Source of the DNA: Cervus elaphus
Taxonomy: Eukaryota > Chordata > Mammalia > Artiodactyla > Cervidae
Direction: 5' to 3'
Assembly (NCBI RefSeq): GCF_910594005.1
Contig: NC_057847.1
Location: 54,629,501 to 54,693,500, forward strand
DNA: 64,000 bases
In this document: one piece after another, positions 1 to 11,689 of the stretch
How positions within the stretch are numbered: position 1 is the first letter of the stretch
Layout of the letters: each line of letters begins with the position of its first letter
Notes under the pieces: model-generated
What the model saw: the letters and a program-made list of their open reading frames with translations, nothing else
What the model was told of the DNA's origin: nothing
Databases searched by the model: none
Program-made: the position numbers and the translations under genes

Positions 1-832
1 ATGCTGGATATCGAAACAGCTGTTCTATGGCAAACTGAAATGGGGCAATCATAGATAGCAAAGGGAGAAGGAACACTTGAAAGTTGTCTTAAATAAAGTA
101 GCGTCTTAAATAGCGTGTGACCTGGCTGTGGCCTTTTAAGAAGCAACCACCCCACACAAAGTACCCTGGCATGCATCTCCAGAGAGTGAGGTAGCTTTTG
201 GTTAGCAAAGCGTATGAAATTATAAAAGACAATGACAATGGTGGACATCAGTCCCCAGTGTCCATACACAGGGTTGGTCCAGACACCACCTTGAAGATCA
301 GTGCCCTACATGAAAATTCCACATGTCATCACCTCCTGAACTTTGCCTAGTGAACACGACCATTTTCTATAAACTTCTTGTAGGCATTGTATAAACTACC
401 CTGTTTTTCATATTCCTCTATTGCCTAATTCTTTTAAGATGATGATCACATTGTTCACAGTACAATCACAAATTGCCTCTGATCAGAAAACAAAGTTTCT
501 GATCTTACAAAGGGCAACCAGAATGTCAGCTTGATGCTATCCTGACTTGCACCAGTGATTGTTCTTATTCATCAGGGCCTACGACTCTACATTATGAAGT
601 GTCGTAGGACAGCATGCACACACAGGGTTCTCAGAAAGGACTTCTTGATTGATTGACTCTCCAAGTTCATTTTTATACTTGTCTGTCATTTGGAGAAATC
701 CCATATTTGTGTGTAATTTATCATCCATGCAACTGTATTAAAATAAACATGCCAACTACAGACTAGGACTAAAAAATAAGCAGGCAACCATGTAAGAAAT
801 CGGTTGTTCAAAAAGCATCATGTATTCAGGAG
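1..832. other. Single-copy DNA, no gene seen
   Basis: AT-rich non-coding DNA with no convincing open frame, repeat or RNA gene. Short frames on both strands begin and end at random and have no start context or domain. Nothing further can be supported. Confidence 0.5.
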
Positions 833-950
833 TCATTTAACAAATACATACTCTGTATTACTGTGCTGATATTCAGGAACATAAAGATATATCAACAACT
901 GCACTTACTTTCTGGAAGCAATAGATTAGCAGAAATACAGATTTTACCAC
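833..950 (+). repeat. Possible ancient LINE-type repeat fragment
   Basis: The pattern of a target-like 'catttaacaaata', then a region resembling 'ctgtgctgatattcaggaacataaagat', fits the common old mammalian repeat that reads 'tttattgagc..ctactatgtgcc..gcactgtgctaggca'. It is strongly diverged. The same family is seen more clearly near 1.6, 18.0, 34.8 and 45.8 kb. The family name is left open. Confidence 0.35.
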
Positions 951-1597
951 TGCTACTGTCAACTATAATATGACCAAGTGTTTTAAGAATCAGTTCAGTA
1001 TAATCATTATAACAGCTGCAAGATCACTATATGGTTGGTAAGTGTGGTAGAATTTCATGTGTATAAACACTGGATCATCCCATTCAAACTTGTCACTATG
1101 CGAATTCCACTCACAGCTTCCGTGAGAGGAAGCTAGCAGCTTTGTTGGATTACCAACAGTACTAGAGAGAGAAGCCATTGTCTTGTAAAAGAAGCTACAT
1201 GTTTCTAAGAGAATGAATTTTCATATTTTATAAAAGCACTCTGCAAAATATACTGTAGTTGTGAATTTTCCCACATGCCCTTCTTTAATTGTTTTGCTAA
1301 GAATTTAGGTAAACTAGATCAGAAAATCCAAGAGATTTTTAACATGTCACCAAAATGCCTTCTGATTTTCACCCTTTGATATAAAAAAGTTATTGAGAGT
1401 AACTTTCACTAAATCTCTATACCCATATAATAACATTTGATGAAAGGGAGTTTATATTGTAGGAAAACTTCAGGGAAACAAAAGAAATTTTCATCCATTT
1501 TCCTTTGTCCTTATGTAATTGGATCACTCCATCCCAATCGGTAAACTGTTCATCAACCAGTTCATTAAGATTTTAACAAGAATTTGAGCTTTCTTAA

Positions 1598-1790
1598 CCA
1601 TTTTGATTCAAACAGACATTTGTTGGGTATCTGCTGAACTCTGCTACTCCAGTGAGACAGATAAGGGGCTATAGAGAGACTATCTCAAGGAGTTTATAGT
1701 CAAATCCAGAGAGGTAGACATGGAGGTAAACGAGAGCAACAGAAAATATCAACCCTTGTGAGAACACATGACCAGGAATTAATGAGTGTC
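1598..1790 (+). repeat. Ancient LINE-type mammalian repeat fragment
   Basis: Begins 'caaacagacatttgttgggtatctgctg' and continues through 'aaggagtttatagtc' to 'gaggtagacatggaggtaa'. This order matches the old mammalian repeat with the tract 'atttattgagtacctactatg ... gagcttacagtctag'. It is diverged, with no coding capacity. Confidence 0.45.
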
Positions 1791-1840
1791 ACAAAGAAAT
1801 GGGTGTTCTTTCTTCCATACACAGTGGTCTACCAGGATAA

Positions 1841-2058
1841 CCAGCTTCTCTGGTGGTTCAGCAGTAAAAGAACTCCCCTGCTGATGCAGGAGATCCAGAT
1901 TCCATCCCTGGGTCAGGAAGATCCCCTGGAGAAGGAAAAGGCAACCCGGTCCACTATTCTTGTTTGGGAAATCTCATGGAGAGAGGAGCCTGGTGGGCTA
2001 CAGTCCATGGGGTCCTGAAGAGTCGGATATGACTAAGCCTCTGAGCATGCATGCATTC
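1841..2058 (+). mobile_element. Bov-tA SINE
   Basis: Ruminant SINE with a tRNA-like head ('cttctctggtggttcagcagtaaaagaac', diverged B box 'agattccatccc') followed by the BovB-related body ('aagatcccctggagaagg', 'cactattcttg', 'agaggagcctggtgggctacag', 'agagtcggatatgac'). It is flanked by 10-bp direct repeats accaggataa at 1831-1840 and 2059-2068, the target-site duplication. Open frames across it are shadows of the SINE. Confidence 0.92.
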
Positions 2059-2068
2059 ACCAGGATAA

Positions 2069-5000
2069 TCAGGTTCCAGAGAGCTATCTGTGTGAGACAG
2101 CTATCTCTGGGCCACAGCCTATCGACACTCTTTGTATGTAAACATTTAATTAGTACACTCTTCTATGTTTGTAGCTTTCTGATGGTTATTGTGGTATTCC
2201 TGTTGATGGTTTAAATATGTTCCTGAAGAACTGTATCTACTGGATTTCAGACAATAAGGTTCCAATGGATAAGAAAACCACCTAAAGTGGCATGGTATGC
2301 CATCTTAGCTATAGCTTTGGGATTACTTCTGATGCATCTTTAGTTCTGTGAAGAGACACTTCATAATGGGAAGAAAACAAGAGTGACAACATGACAGTGA
2401 TCACAAACGCTTTCTACTGTCAACACATTCCAGTTTATTTGTTTTGAGCCTTATCTCCGAGATACCTTCCAGGTGACCAAAATAATTCTATTGTCTCTCT
2501 GACATTGTTTGGTATTGCTACCAATTGAATTTCAACTGTAAAGCAGCTTTATAAGAGCACTGCCATGTCATATTACAGAGAACAGATGTCAAAATAAAGG
2601 TTCACCAACTTGAAGCAACTTATATACATAGAACTCAGGTGTGTCTGTGACCACATGAGGAGAAGGAGGAATTGAATTTTGTGCCGTTGAATTATACCAA
2701 GGACAGGCTCTTTCCTTGAGATGCCAACAGAGGAATTTTGTTAGCAGTATTCTGTGAACAAAACACTTAAGAGAATGTATGTATACAATAGTTTAAAAAA
2801 AAGGGTTACTGACACAGATGCCAATTTGGTGGGGCATATGGAACATTTACACTTGCCTTTTTCTTTCTTGCTTGCTACAGCTGGTGCTGATTTAGTATGT
2901 GAAATTTTACTAGCAGGAGTGCTAATCAAGACCGAGATTCTGTAAGGATTTAGTCATTTATGTAGGGGAAACTACGGGTATCATTAAAAAGTAGAAGATC
3001 ATCTTAGGAAAAGCATTATCGTTATCAACCTCATTTTTAAACTAAACAGACACAACGGTACTGTAAGTATCACTTTAGCAGCCGAAAAAGTCAGAACGTT
3101 TTCCAGATAATGTTCTGAGAGGATTGCACCCACCGTTTAAAGTTGTGGTGGAGGCGTGTTGAAGTTGGTACTGTGGGATCCAGGCAGGAGGGTGAACCAT
3201 CTCACAGTTCGTTGTGTAACTTTTCTGTGTCGTGGTTCAGCAGAATTGCTCTGTGGAAAAATTCCATTTTTAAAGAATAAAAGAGCATTGTCACGATACG
3301 GAAGATGGATGCTTTTTTTCCCAGAATGATTTGGGGGTGGGGAATTGGGGTGATAGGGAGATGTGTACGTCTTTTGGTTCTTCCCCCTTATATTTTTGAA
3401 TACAAAGTTTTGCAATCTGAGGCCAAATTTCACTAATCAGGAAGGTGTTGAGAGAAAAATGAAATAAAATTGAAAAAATCTTTCCCAAGTGGCGACAAAA
3501 GCATCCTCGGTACATTAAATATGTTGTCCAGGTGGTGTGGTGGAGTTGGAGACCTGCGCGGCAGCTATGAGACATCTGCTGCCTGGGGAAACTTGCAATG
3601 TGGCAAGGTGGTGTTTGTAGCTCCCTGTGGCAGGATGCCAGCTGCCCAGGGCCTCGCTTCTCCAGATGAACCAAGAGTCTTGTTGGTGCTTCAGATGAAT
3701 CCAGTGCATCATTCCTGCCCTCCTCACCTCGAGAATTTAAAGGACAAGGCGGTTTTGCTGTGAAAAAAAGCCAGGCGGATGTTGTTGGGTGAGGTGTAGA
3801 TCAGGTCTCTCCTAGTCCACCGGCTTTGCCCATCAGTGTGACAGCAAACACAAGTCTGCAATTAAACCATTTTCATTCTGTTTTCATGTGTAATTTCTAT
3901 GACTTGCTGTAAGTTAGTTACTCTGTTCATGCTTCACACTTTAAATACTGTCAGAAGAGATATTTGAAAAGTAAAGTTTGCTCAAATGTAAGCAACAAAA
4001 TATTTTATTGTAAAATAATGAATGGCCATGCATGTTTTAGATGGTGGGTTTCATTATTTTAGAATATTTTGACATAAGTATGGCACCTTTAAAAGCAGAC
4101 TACATATGATAACTTGTAAATAACTGTTAATAACTAATTAAAATTCACTTACTGAGCATTACCACACACCAACCACTATTAACCACTTCCGTTAAAAGCA
4201 AAAGAGACAAAGCCTATATAACACAATCTATAGCCCTAGCTCAAAATCTAGAAACTTTAAAAATTAATTAGTAAATCTCTTAATTATTTTATTTATCCAG
4301 TCCTTAATGACATTTTCACCATAAGCATGACCATCTGGGCTATCTGATTAAAACTGGGAAAGTTGAAGACCTACCCTCAAATGCACAAAGAGGAAAGATT
4401 GAGAAGATTTGGACTGAAGTATCAAATGTTAAAACAAGTAATAGTAATTCTTTCCCTTTCCATCAGAAATATTTTACATCTACAATAATGCCTAAGAAAT
4501 GTAGTTTCATGAAAGAAAAGGAAAGGGCATCTAGTTAACTGGATATTTGATTGCTTAAACACACAAGAGAGTAGCAAAATTTAAAAATACAAATATTCAA
4601 AAAAAAATACAAATATTCGACAGGTTAAAAAGGGTATATGATTAGTCATTTGCATATACATATACACATGCCATTTAAAGTATAGTGATTTTTAAGTACT
4701 GATAAGTTCCTTTTACAATTCTGTTAGGCTATGTGGAAGGACAGAACTTTTATTTCTGAAATTGCACCTGATGTATATTTTTTTTGAGAATTTGTTCAGC
4801 AAGGCGATCATTTAAGTGGAAAATATTTGTGAGAGGTCATAGGAGGAAAAACCCTTTATCTCCCCTTTCCACCTACTTAAATCTGCCCTTACTCATTTAT
4901 CATTACTGTCATATTTATGAATAATAAGGAAAAATAAAATGCCTTATTTCAAAAATAAACAGGTATTCAGATTCTTTAAAATACATCAGGTTAATCTGCT

Positions 5001-7013
5001 GAAGCATAAATTAGGATGGTCTACAGACTGTTAACAGTGACAGCAAGCATATGGCAAGTTTGAACTGTCTGCGGGTCAACTTTTCCTTTTGCTTTCCAAA
5101 TGTCTGTCAGTCATTGTTAGGATCTAAATACATGTGTGAATGGATGGAATTCGGCAAGATGAAATTGTTCAGCAAATTCTTGGAGCAAGTGAATTGTTTC
5201 TCACTTTGTCTCTCATCTATAACCTTCCTTGTCTCTCATACACAATATGCTTTGAGAGCAGTCTTTTGAAATTTTACCCAGAAAAACACAGCCCTTTAAA
5301 GAGTTGTGTTGCCTTTTCTTTGTTCAGTTAGGAAATAGGTATATAATCATATGCTCTCGCTCTCTCTCTGTGTTTGTGTGGGAACGTTTGTGTGTATATA
5401 TGTGTTGCTTTCTCTAAGAACCAGTCAGGTGCTCAGATCAGCAGTTTTGCCAGTATTACAACTGTTCCTAACGCTGTGATTGTACCTTTCACTATTGTAA
5501 GAGTAAGTCGTCTTTTATTTTCTCTTCTTCTATTAGAATATCCTTGCTCTTGAAAGCCATTGATGTTTGCAGCACTGGAGCCCAGTGACACTGCGACGAT
5601 GATGTGTGTTCTGCCAGAAAGAGTGGTGAGAGGGGACAGCAAGGACACCTGGGACAGAGAGGAGGCAGGTTACAGTCAAAGACGTGAGAGAAGAAAAGCA
5701 AGGAGCCAAAGGTTTGAAATATGAAAGTCTTGAAATCAGCAAATGACCAAGCATCCAAAAAGATGATGGCCCTGAACTCAACAACTTTCCCTGAATGTGT
5801 ATGAAAAGATATGAAGCTGCATGAGTTTTGAAACACTTTCTTTAGAACAACTCTAGTTCTAGCTCTGAAAAGGTGATGGAAGCAAGTGTTGGAAGAGAGA
5901 AGAGCTTCTCCTTTCTTCAGGACCAGAAGAATTCTAACCACATTAAAAAATCATTGTCAAAACGAGAGCCTGGAAAAGTTGTTTCACCTCAATTGAAAGC
6001 CATAAGAAAAAGTGGCCTTGACTCAGTTTAAGGAGGGTGCTTGAAGTCCTCCTTCTCTTCACTCCAAGGGATCTATTGCTTCAGCCATTTGAAAAAGAGC
6101 TATATCTTCTCTAATGATTTTCTCATTAACAATTCATCCATTTGTATTAAGCTTTCTGCACTTCCAAAGTGCTTTTGCATATGTATCTCATAAACTGAGG
6201 CATTTAGATTACATTAAAAAAAATCTTCATATTACAGATTGAAAGGGAAAAATCTTTAGAACATTATTAAAATCTCAAAGACATGAAAATAGCTAGAAGA
6301 AATTCAATTAAATTCCCAAGATATCATGTTCTCCATTTCCCATAGAGTGAACTTTCATTCCATGTCCTTTGTGGGTTTAGAATGTGCCTTAGTGACAGTC
6401 ATGCTTGGCACGTGTTGTCACTCAGTAAATGTATGTTAAGTTAGCCTAATATTCCTGATATGATGGAGTCAGAGAGAAACAGATTTTAATTCTAAATCTG
6501 TCACTTAATTGCTCTTTCTCAACCTTTTTTTATACTTAAGTTGGAAATAATGATTCTTGCACTATGTCAGCAGTGTGCTGGTAAATGTTTAACAACTTGA
6601 TCATCTTCTCCCTTCTTCCCACCGCACCCCCACCCCATAAAAAAGGGCCTGGTGTGTAGCTTTCACTGGTTTCCATAGTGTAAGTACTCCCACCATGGAC
6701 AATTCCAAGTTTCCAACATGACATCACTGAATACCCAATTGAGAAGAGATGTGAGTAATTAACTCTTGTGGGCTAATAGAAGCCTGTTCCTGCACATCAC
6801 CGCCTGGCTTTAGGTATGTGGTTTGATTTCATGGAATTACTCTTCTGTGTTACTGCAGTTTGAAACACTAAAGGTATCTGAAGACTTAGTGGTTCAGTGG
6901 ACGGTGCTGGTGCCATGCTATTGGATACATCCACTTCCTGACGGCTGTGGGGATAGGCTGATCGCCATTCATAGCTGTGCCTTCTCTGCAGAATTACTCT
7001 TTACCAGGAGGTA
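2069..7013. other. Single-copy tract, no gene recognised
   Basis: About 5 kb of mostly AT-rich unique DNA. Open frames of 60-150 codons occur (for example 149 codons on the minus strand at 5492-5941) but have low-complexity composition, no domain and no splice or start context, so they are not called genes. A pyrimidine and TG-rich low-complexity patch lies at about 5355-5405. No young transposon was seen. Confidence 0.5.
3500..3775. other. Locally GC-richer block, unknown
   Basis: GC content rises above the surrounding sequence and a few CpGs remain ('gacctgcgcggcagc', 'aaggcggttttgc', 'caggcggatg'). A 97-codon frame on + and overlapping frames on - are both open, as expected for GC-rich DNA by chance. 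No domain, no transposon match and no promoter motif were recognised. It could be a regulatory element or an old unrecognised repeat. Confidence 0.25.
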
Positions 7014-7025
7014 CCTCACCAGGAA

Positions 7026-7249
7026 AGGCTTCCCAGGTGGCTCAGTGGGTAAACAGTCTGCTTGCAATGCAAGGGAAGCAGGAGACACGGGTTCAAGCCC
7101 GAGTCAGGAAGATCTCCTGGAGGAGGAAATGGAAACCTACTCCAGTATTCTTGCCTGGAGAATCCCATGGACAGAGGAGTCTGGTGGGCCACAGTTCACA
7201 GGGTCACAGAGTCAGACACGACTGAGGCGATTGAGCACACACGCTTGCG
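7026..7249 (+). mobile_element. Bov-tA SINE
   Basis: Head 'ggcttcccaggtggctcagtgggtaaacag', B-box-like 'gggttcaagcccg', body 'gatctcctggaggaggaaatgg' and 'cactcgac'-type end ('agtcagacacgactgag'). Exact 12-bp target-site duplications cctcaccaggaa flank it at 7014-7025 and 7250-7261. Frames of up to 167 codons running across it are chance frames through the SINE. Confidence 0.95.
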
Positions 7250-7538
7250 CCTCACCAGGAAGTCCACGCACCCATTTCCAACACCGCCCCTCCTGTATAG
7301 ACAATGACTGTCTGACACAGGGGTAGAGAAGTCTTAGCCTTCTGCCGTAAACTGACCAACTCTGTGGTACAGTCTGTGCTCCAGAACTTCTTACTGGAAC
7401 AAATGGATGCCAAGACCACATCCTTTCTTAGTTCCTTCCACTGCCCTCTTCTGTACCCCTTAGTCCCATTCTTTCAAGAGCATCAGTAAATAACACAAAC
7501 AAGAAGGCCTTTCTTAGACTCTGCTTCTAGGGAACCTA

Positions 7539-7746
7539 GGGCTTGCCTGATGGCTCAGTGGGTAAAGAATTAACCTGTAATACAGGATACATAGGAGATG
7601 CAGGTTTGATCCCTGGGTCTGGAGGATCCCCTGGAGGTGGAAACGGCAATCCACTCCAGTATTCTTGCCTGGAGAATCCCGTGGACAGAGGAGCCTGGCA
7701 GGCCACAGTCCTGGCAGGCTATAGGCAGAAAGAACTGAGCACGCAA
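7539..7746 (+). mobile_element. Bov-tA SINE
   Basis: Starts at 'gcttgcctgatggctcagtg' and ends with 'ggcagaaagaactgagcacg'. It is flanked by exact 11-bp duplications tagggaaccta at 7528-7538 and 7747-7757. The end region is more diverged than in neighbouring copies (the usual 'cgcaaagagtcggacacgac' is replaced by 'aggctataggcagaaag'). Confidence 0.93.
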
Positions 7747-8804
7747 TAGGGAACCTAACCCAGGGCAGTTGAAAGCAGATGTGGTCTTAGAAAGCAATTT
7801 TTAAGGATGGGATTCTGAAGTTGAATTCCAGACAATGTGCACCACCCCCCACCCCCCAGCTGCTGGGAGGGAGGATATTGATCATCCCAGCTACACTGTG
7901 GCAGTGACATTGTGAATACTTTCATCTGTAATAAGCTGGGATACAGTACAGGTAGAAGGGATGTAATAATTGGCACAAAGTCTCAGGTATTTGAGAGAAA
8001 GGGGAAAATAGTAATTGTAAAGACTGTGGAACTAGATGGCTATTGCTAAGGGCTATTGATCCAATGAAGAGAGAACGTGACAGGCTCAGATCTATTCATC
8101 AATAGTTTAAAGCAAAGTGCTAGTCAGAAGGCCCTCTTGTAAACGTTTGAGGCTCTCATCTTCTGAGGTAGAAGGTCACACACAGCTGATGATCAGATAT
8201 TGTTTGGTTCCTTTATATTTAATTGTAGAAGTGGCTGAATTGAGGAGAAGTCTGAATTCTCAGAATAGACACATGTCCTGTGTCAAAGGTAGGCTCTAAT
8301 AAGAAGCAAACGGGATCTGGGGAGGGATTTTGAGGTAAATGTGCTTGAGAACCCTGAGTCTATTTCCCTAAAGCCTCCAATTCTGTAGAAGAGGCTTAAT
8401 TCTTGATGGGAGTTAGATTCTTTTCTTGCTTGAAGAACGTGAAGAACCCTTAAATGAGAGGTCACTTACAAGACAATGTTTCTCCTCCGCAGGTCTTCCA
8501 AGCCCTCTCTTGGCCCTAGACCTATAACTTTGGGTCAGATCAAGGCATAGGCTGACTGGAAAAAGGATAGCAATTTGCAGGACTTGATTATTATGTTCCA
8601 GAAAGAAGCAGGAGAGTATGTCTAAGAATGGACCATCATAGTATTATCAGATAGAGGTGGAGATAATGCTGGTCAAGAGAGAATGTAGGGCATTCTCTAA
8701 AGACACAGGATTTAACACTCTCGCAAGGGTTTGGAGGACAGTTCTAATAGGCTGCTGAGGTTGTTTTTGGAGTTGAGTGATAGCACTTTTCTACAATAAA
8801 TAAA

Positions 8805-9021
8805 TGGGCTTCCCTGATGGCTCAGATGGTAAAGAATTTGCCTACAGTGCAGGAGACCTGGGTTCAATCCCTGGGTCAGGAATACTCCCTGGAGAAGGGA
8901 ATGGCAACCCACTCCAGGAATTCTTGTCTGGAGAATTCCATGGACAGAGGAGCCTGGCTGGCTATAGTCCTAAGGGTCACAAAGAGTTTTGGACATGACT
9001 GAAGGACTAACGGACACACAC
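8805..9021 (+). mobile_element. Bov-tA SINE inside the ERVL relic
   Basis: Well preserved: head 'gggcttccctgatggctcag', B-box-like 'gggttcaatccctggg', body 'ggagaagggaatggcaaccc'. Candidate 9-bp duplications acaataaat lie at 8793-8801 and 9022-9030, with short AT-rich ambiguity at the left end. The insertion postdates decay of the surrounding retroviral relic. Confidence 0.92.
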
Positions 9022-9379
9022 ACAATAAATGAAGCAGAAATCCTGGAACTTCCATACAGTCCTGTGGACGAAACTGTAGAGGAGAGGATCCCAAGGCTCA
9101 GAGAAGGAAGCTGCTGCTGTGAGTTAACCACGTGAGACTGAAAAACCTATCGATGGGCCAAATTCTTCACAAGGGTCTGGAGGACATTGAGTTTACCAAG
9201 GAAATAAGGAAGGTATTGCTGGTGATGATAGGCACACTCAGTGGTAGAGTGTCCTTTGTAGGCTGAGGCTCCCAGTTGGAGATGCTATAAGGGAACTGAG
9301 CTCCCTAGTAGCAGAGCAGTTAACAGGATCCTTGAAGAGCCGAAATTTCCTGTTATGGTTGAGTATTGTCGGACCCTGA

Positions 9380-9930
9380 TACAGTAATATTCCTTGAGGA
9401 CACCAGCAAGCTACTTGATGGATATTGACTACATCAGACTCTTCCTCCAGTGTTTCCTCTGGACTGGATCCCTTCCTACTCCAGATATGGGTTTGCCTTT
9501 TCTGCTTGGAGGTCCTTGGCCAGTACCACCCACTGAGGGTTCACTGAGTGGTTTACTGACAGGCAATCCTGCATAACATTACCATGGACCAAGAGACCAC
9601 GTTGCAGCAAATAAGATGCAGCAGCTGGTATTAGGTCATGGAATGCATTGAATGTCTTCTTGAAGTTACAGTCTAGCTGAGGGGCTGGCTTAGAGATGGT
9701 AGGCTAAAGCAATGGAGCGCTACCCTTCAGAACATGCTGTGCAACTGAAATTAAGATCATTATATGGTACTGTGGCCTCAATAGATAAAACAGTTGAGTC
9801 TGGGAATTTAGGGGTGGAAGTAGGAGCGATCTTCCTCTTCATCACTCCTAGTAACCCACATGGTCAGCCTGTACTTGCTGTCTCTGCAACACTGGGCTCT
9901 GTAGGTCTTGAGGTCCTAGTTCTCAAATAA
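9380..9930 (+). pseudogene. Decayed pol (integrase region) of ERVL-type relic
   Basis: Recognised by resemblance to the ERVL integrase core and downstream pol sequence at the nucleotide level (landmarks around 'cactgagtggtttactgac', 'accatggaccaagagacc' and 'ggggtggaagtaggagcg'). The frame is broken several times by stops and indels; the longest remaining open stretch is about 70 codons (9712-9930). It is not functional. Host silencing and neutral decay explain its state. Confidence 0.55.
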
Positions 9931-10440
9931 GCATGCTTCTATCAAGGATCAGAGCAAAATGCAATAAACACAAGTCACTGTCACATCACTTTGGCTTCTC
10001 CTTACAATTGACTATGACTATCTCAAAAAAGTGGGGCTGTGCTACACAATGGGAAATATGTGCCTCTCCTGACCACTGTAACTGGTGCTTGTGAAGAGCA
10101 AGTACAATAACTATGACTTGAGAACGACATAGAAACAAGAAGCCAGAGATGAGGGCCTGGATCAAACTACCAGTCAGAGTGCAGACCGAAGGGGAGGAGA
10201 GTCTAAAGCAAGTGAAAAGCGGGGGGAGGGTGAATATCAGTCATTGCTTCAGAGTTAACTGCCGCAGTGGGGGCTCTAATTTGTTCCACTAACCTTCCTT
10301 TTTAAACCTTTCCTGGAAATCCTGATCCACCAGAATCCTGAAGAAGCTGTGCCTAGGTGGAAATACTTAGTTATCCATGGCAATTAGGTGGCCTAATTAT
10401 AAAGGATTTTACAGTCTCCTCTATACTGTGGTCTCTGGTT

Positions 10441-10966
10441 TTTGATAGACCTCTAACAAATTATTTAGTCCAAACTTGAATGTGTGAGTGCATGCACGAG
10501 TGTTTGCATATGTATGTCTGTATGTTTTGAACATGAAAATATTTGCAACCTTGATGATCACTCAAGGTCATGAATTGTGCCAGAGGTCTGTCCTACAGAT
10601 TCATGCTATCCAACCTCAGCTGGGCTCTCATTGCTCTTCAGTCATCTTTCTGTCTCTAATTTTTCCCTACTGTACTTCTCACAGCTGCTATTCCACACCC
10701 TCTCCCTTCACCCAGATTCAGACAAATATTTCTGTACGTCACATACCAGGAGTTGATTTCAGAACTTACTCTACAGTGATTGAGTTATCTCTGTTCCAGA
10801 CTAACTTCCTAATCCTCACCTGGCTTTGGGGATGTTCTTCGGTGGGTCTATTTTTCTATTGGTTACTCCTATTCTTTTTTTCATCCTTCAAACAGAGCTT
10901 TCCTACAGTTCTCCTTGGTCATTGTCACCATCCTAAGTCAGGCACAAAATGCATAAATATCCTCTA
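10441..10966. other. Single-copy DNA with a long chance frame
   Basis: A 169-codon frame on + runs from 10488 to 10997, but its composition is hydrophobic and serine-rich without any recognisable domain, and its end runs into an L1 3' tail. I regard it as a chance frame. No other feature was seen. Confidence 0.45.
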
Positions 10967-11067
10967 TCTTCAAGAGGGAGGGGATATATATGGCTGATTC
11001 ATGTTAATGTAAGGTAAGAAACAAATACAGTATTGTAAAGCTATTATCCTACAATTAAAAATTTAAA
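10967..11067 (+). mobile_element. L1 3' end fragment (ruminant L1)
   Basis: Contains the ruminant L1 3'-UTR signature 'tggctgattcatgttaatgt' followed by 'cagtattgtaaagctattatc' and an A-rich tail 'caattaaaaatttaaa'. It is only about 100 bp, strongly 5'-truncated and diverged. Confidence 0.75.
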
Positions 11068-11477
11068 CGAATTCTCTTATCTATTCTATCAATGATGCAT
11101 TCATAACATTTCTCTTCTAAATCTGCCCTTGACTGGCATTGCCCAGGTTTGAAACTCATTTTCTCCATGGAGATAACAGACGCCATCAATGTCTCTCTCC
11201 TGTATGTCCACCAGAATAACTTTCCTAAAATTTAGACTCAATTCCTTTTTCCTGCTCAGACTTACTTTTTTACTTTTCACTTCTACAAAGTGTTGCATAG
11301 TGAATATAATGCTTTATATAGTGAAATACAGCATACTGAAAGAATGGATATAATATACAGAAGTAGCATTTTTTAAAAATGAAATGATCACTGCTCTTAA
11401 TTCAGCCTAAGAAATAAGATATTATCTTTGTATTTGAAAGCCTATGTTTTGTGAGTTTCTGCCCAATTGAAGCCCCC
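11068..11477. other. Non-coding AT-rich DNA
   Basis: No feature recognised. Frames on the minus strand here (for example 65 codons at 11101-11298) lack any domain. Confidence 0.45.
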
Positions 11478-11484
11478 TTCCTCT

Positions 11485-11605
11485 ATGGCAACCCACTCCA
11501 GTATTCTTGCCTGGAAAATCCCATGGACAGAGGAGCCTGGTAGGTTACTGTCCATGGAGTCGCAAAGAGTGGGATACGACTGAGCGACTTCACTTTCACT
11601 TTCCT
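11485..11605 (+). mobile_element. Bov-A SINE monomer / 5'-truncated Bov-tA
   Basis: Only the BovB-related body is present ('ggcaacccactccagtattc', 'cagaggagcctggtaggtta', 'cgactgagcgacttcac') with the 'ttcactttc' end. Short direct repeats ttcctct flank it at 11478-11484 and 11606-11612. The tRNA-like head is missing. Confidence 0.88.
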
Positions 11606-11689
11606 TTCCTCTGCCCTGAAGGTAACTACTACCCTGAATTATGTTAACTAATCCCTTGTTTTCCTTAAAGTTTGTCATATATGTGTATG

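Larger units (their letters stand above)
7960..10440 (+). mobile_element. ERVL-type endogenous retrovirus relic (internal region)
   Basis: A very old retroviral internal region, recognised best between about 9380 and 9950, where nucleotide order resembles the integrase-encoding part of mammalian ERVL pol. Flanks on both sides look like further, more decayed internal sequence and their limits are uncertain. No paired LTRs were identified. A Bov-tA SINE is inserted at 8805-9021, and indels and stops break every frame. It has no coding capacity and is an immobile fossil. The alternative is a MaLR internal fragment, which is related to ERVL. Confidence 0.5.

Noticed and set aside
5492..5941. 149-codon minus-strand open frame
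   Set aside because: No domain, no splice or promoter context, low-complexity hydrophobic and cysteine/proline-rich runs, overlapped by another open frame. Treated as chance.
10488..10997. 169-codon plus-strand open frame
   Set aside because: Biased composition without a domain, and its end runs into an L1 3' tail at about 10967, so it cannot be a conserved gene as it stands.
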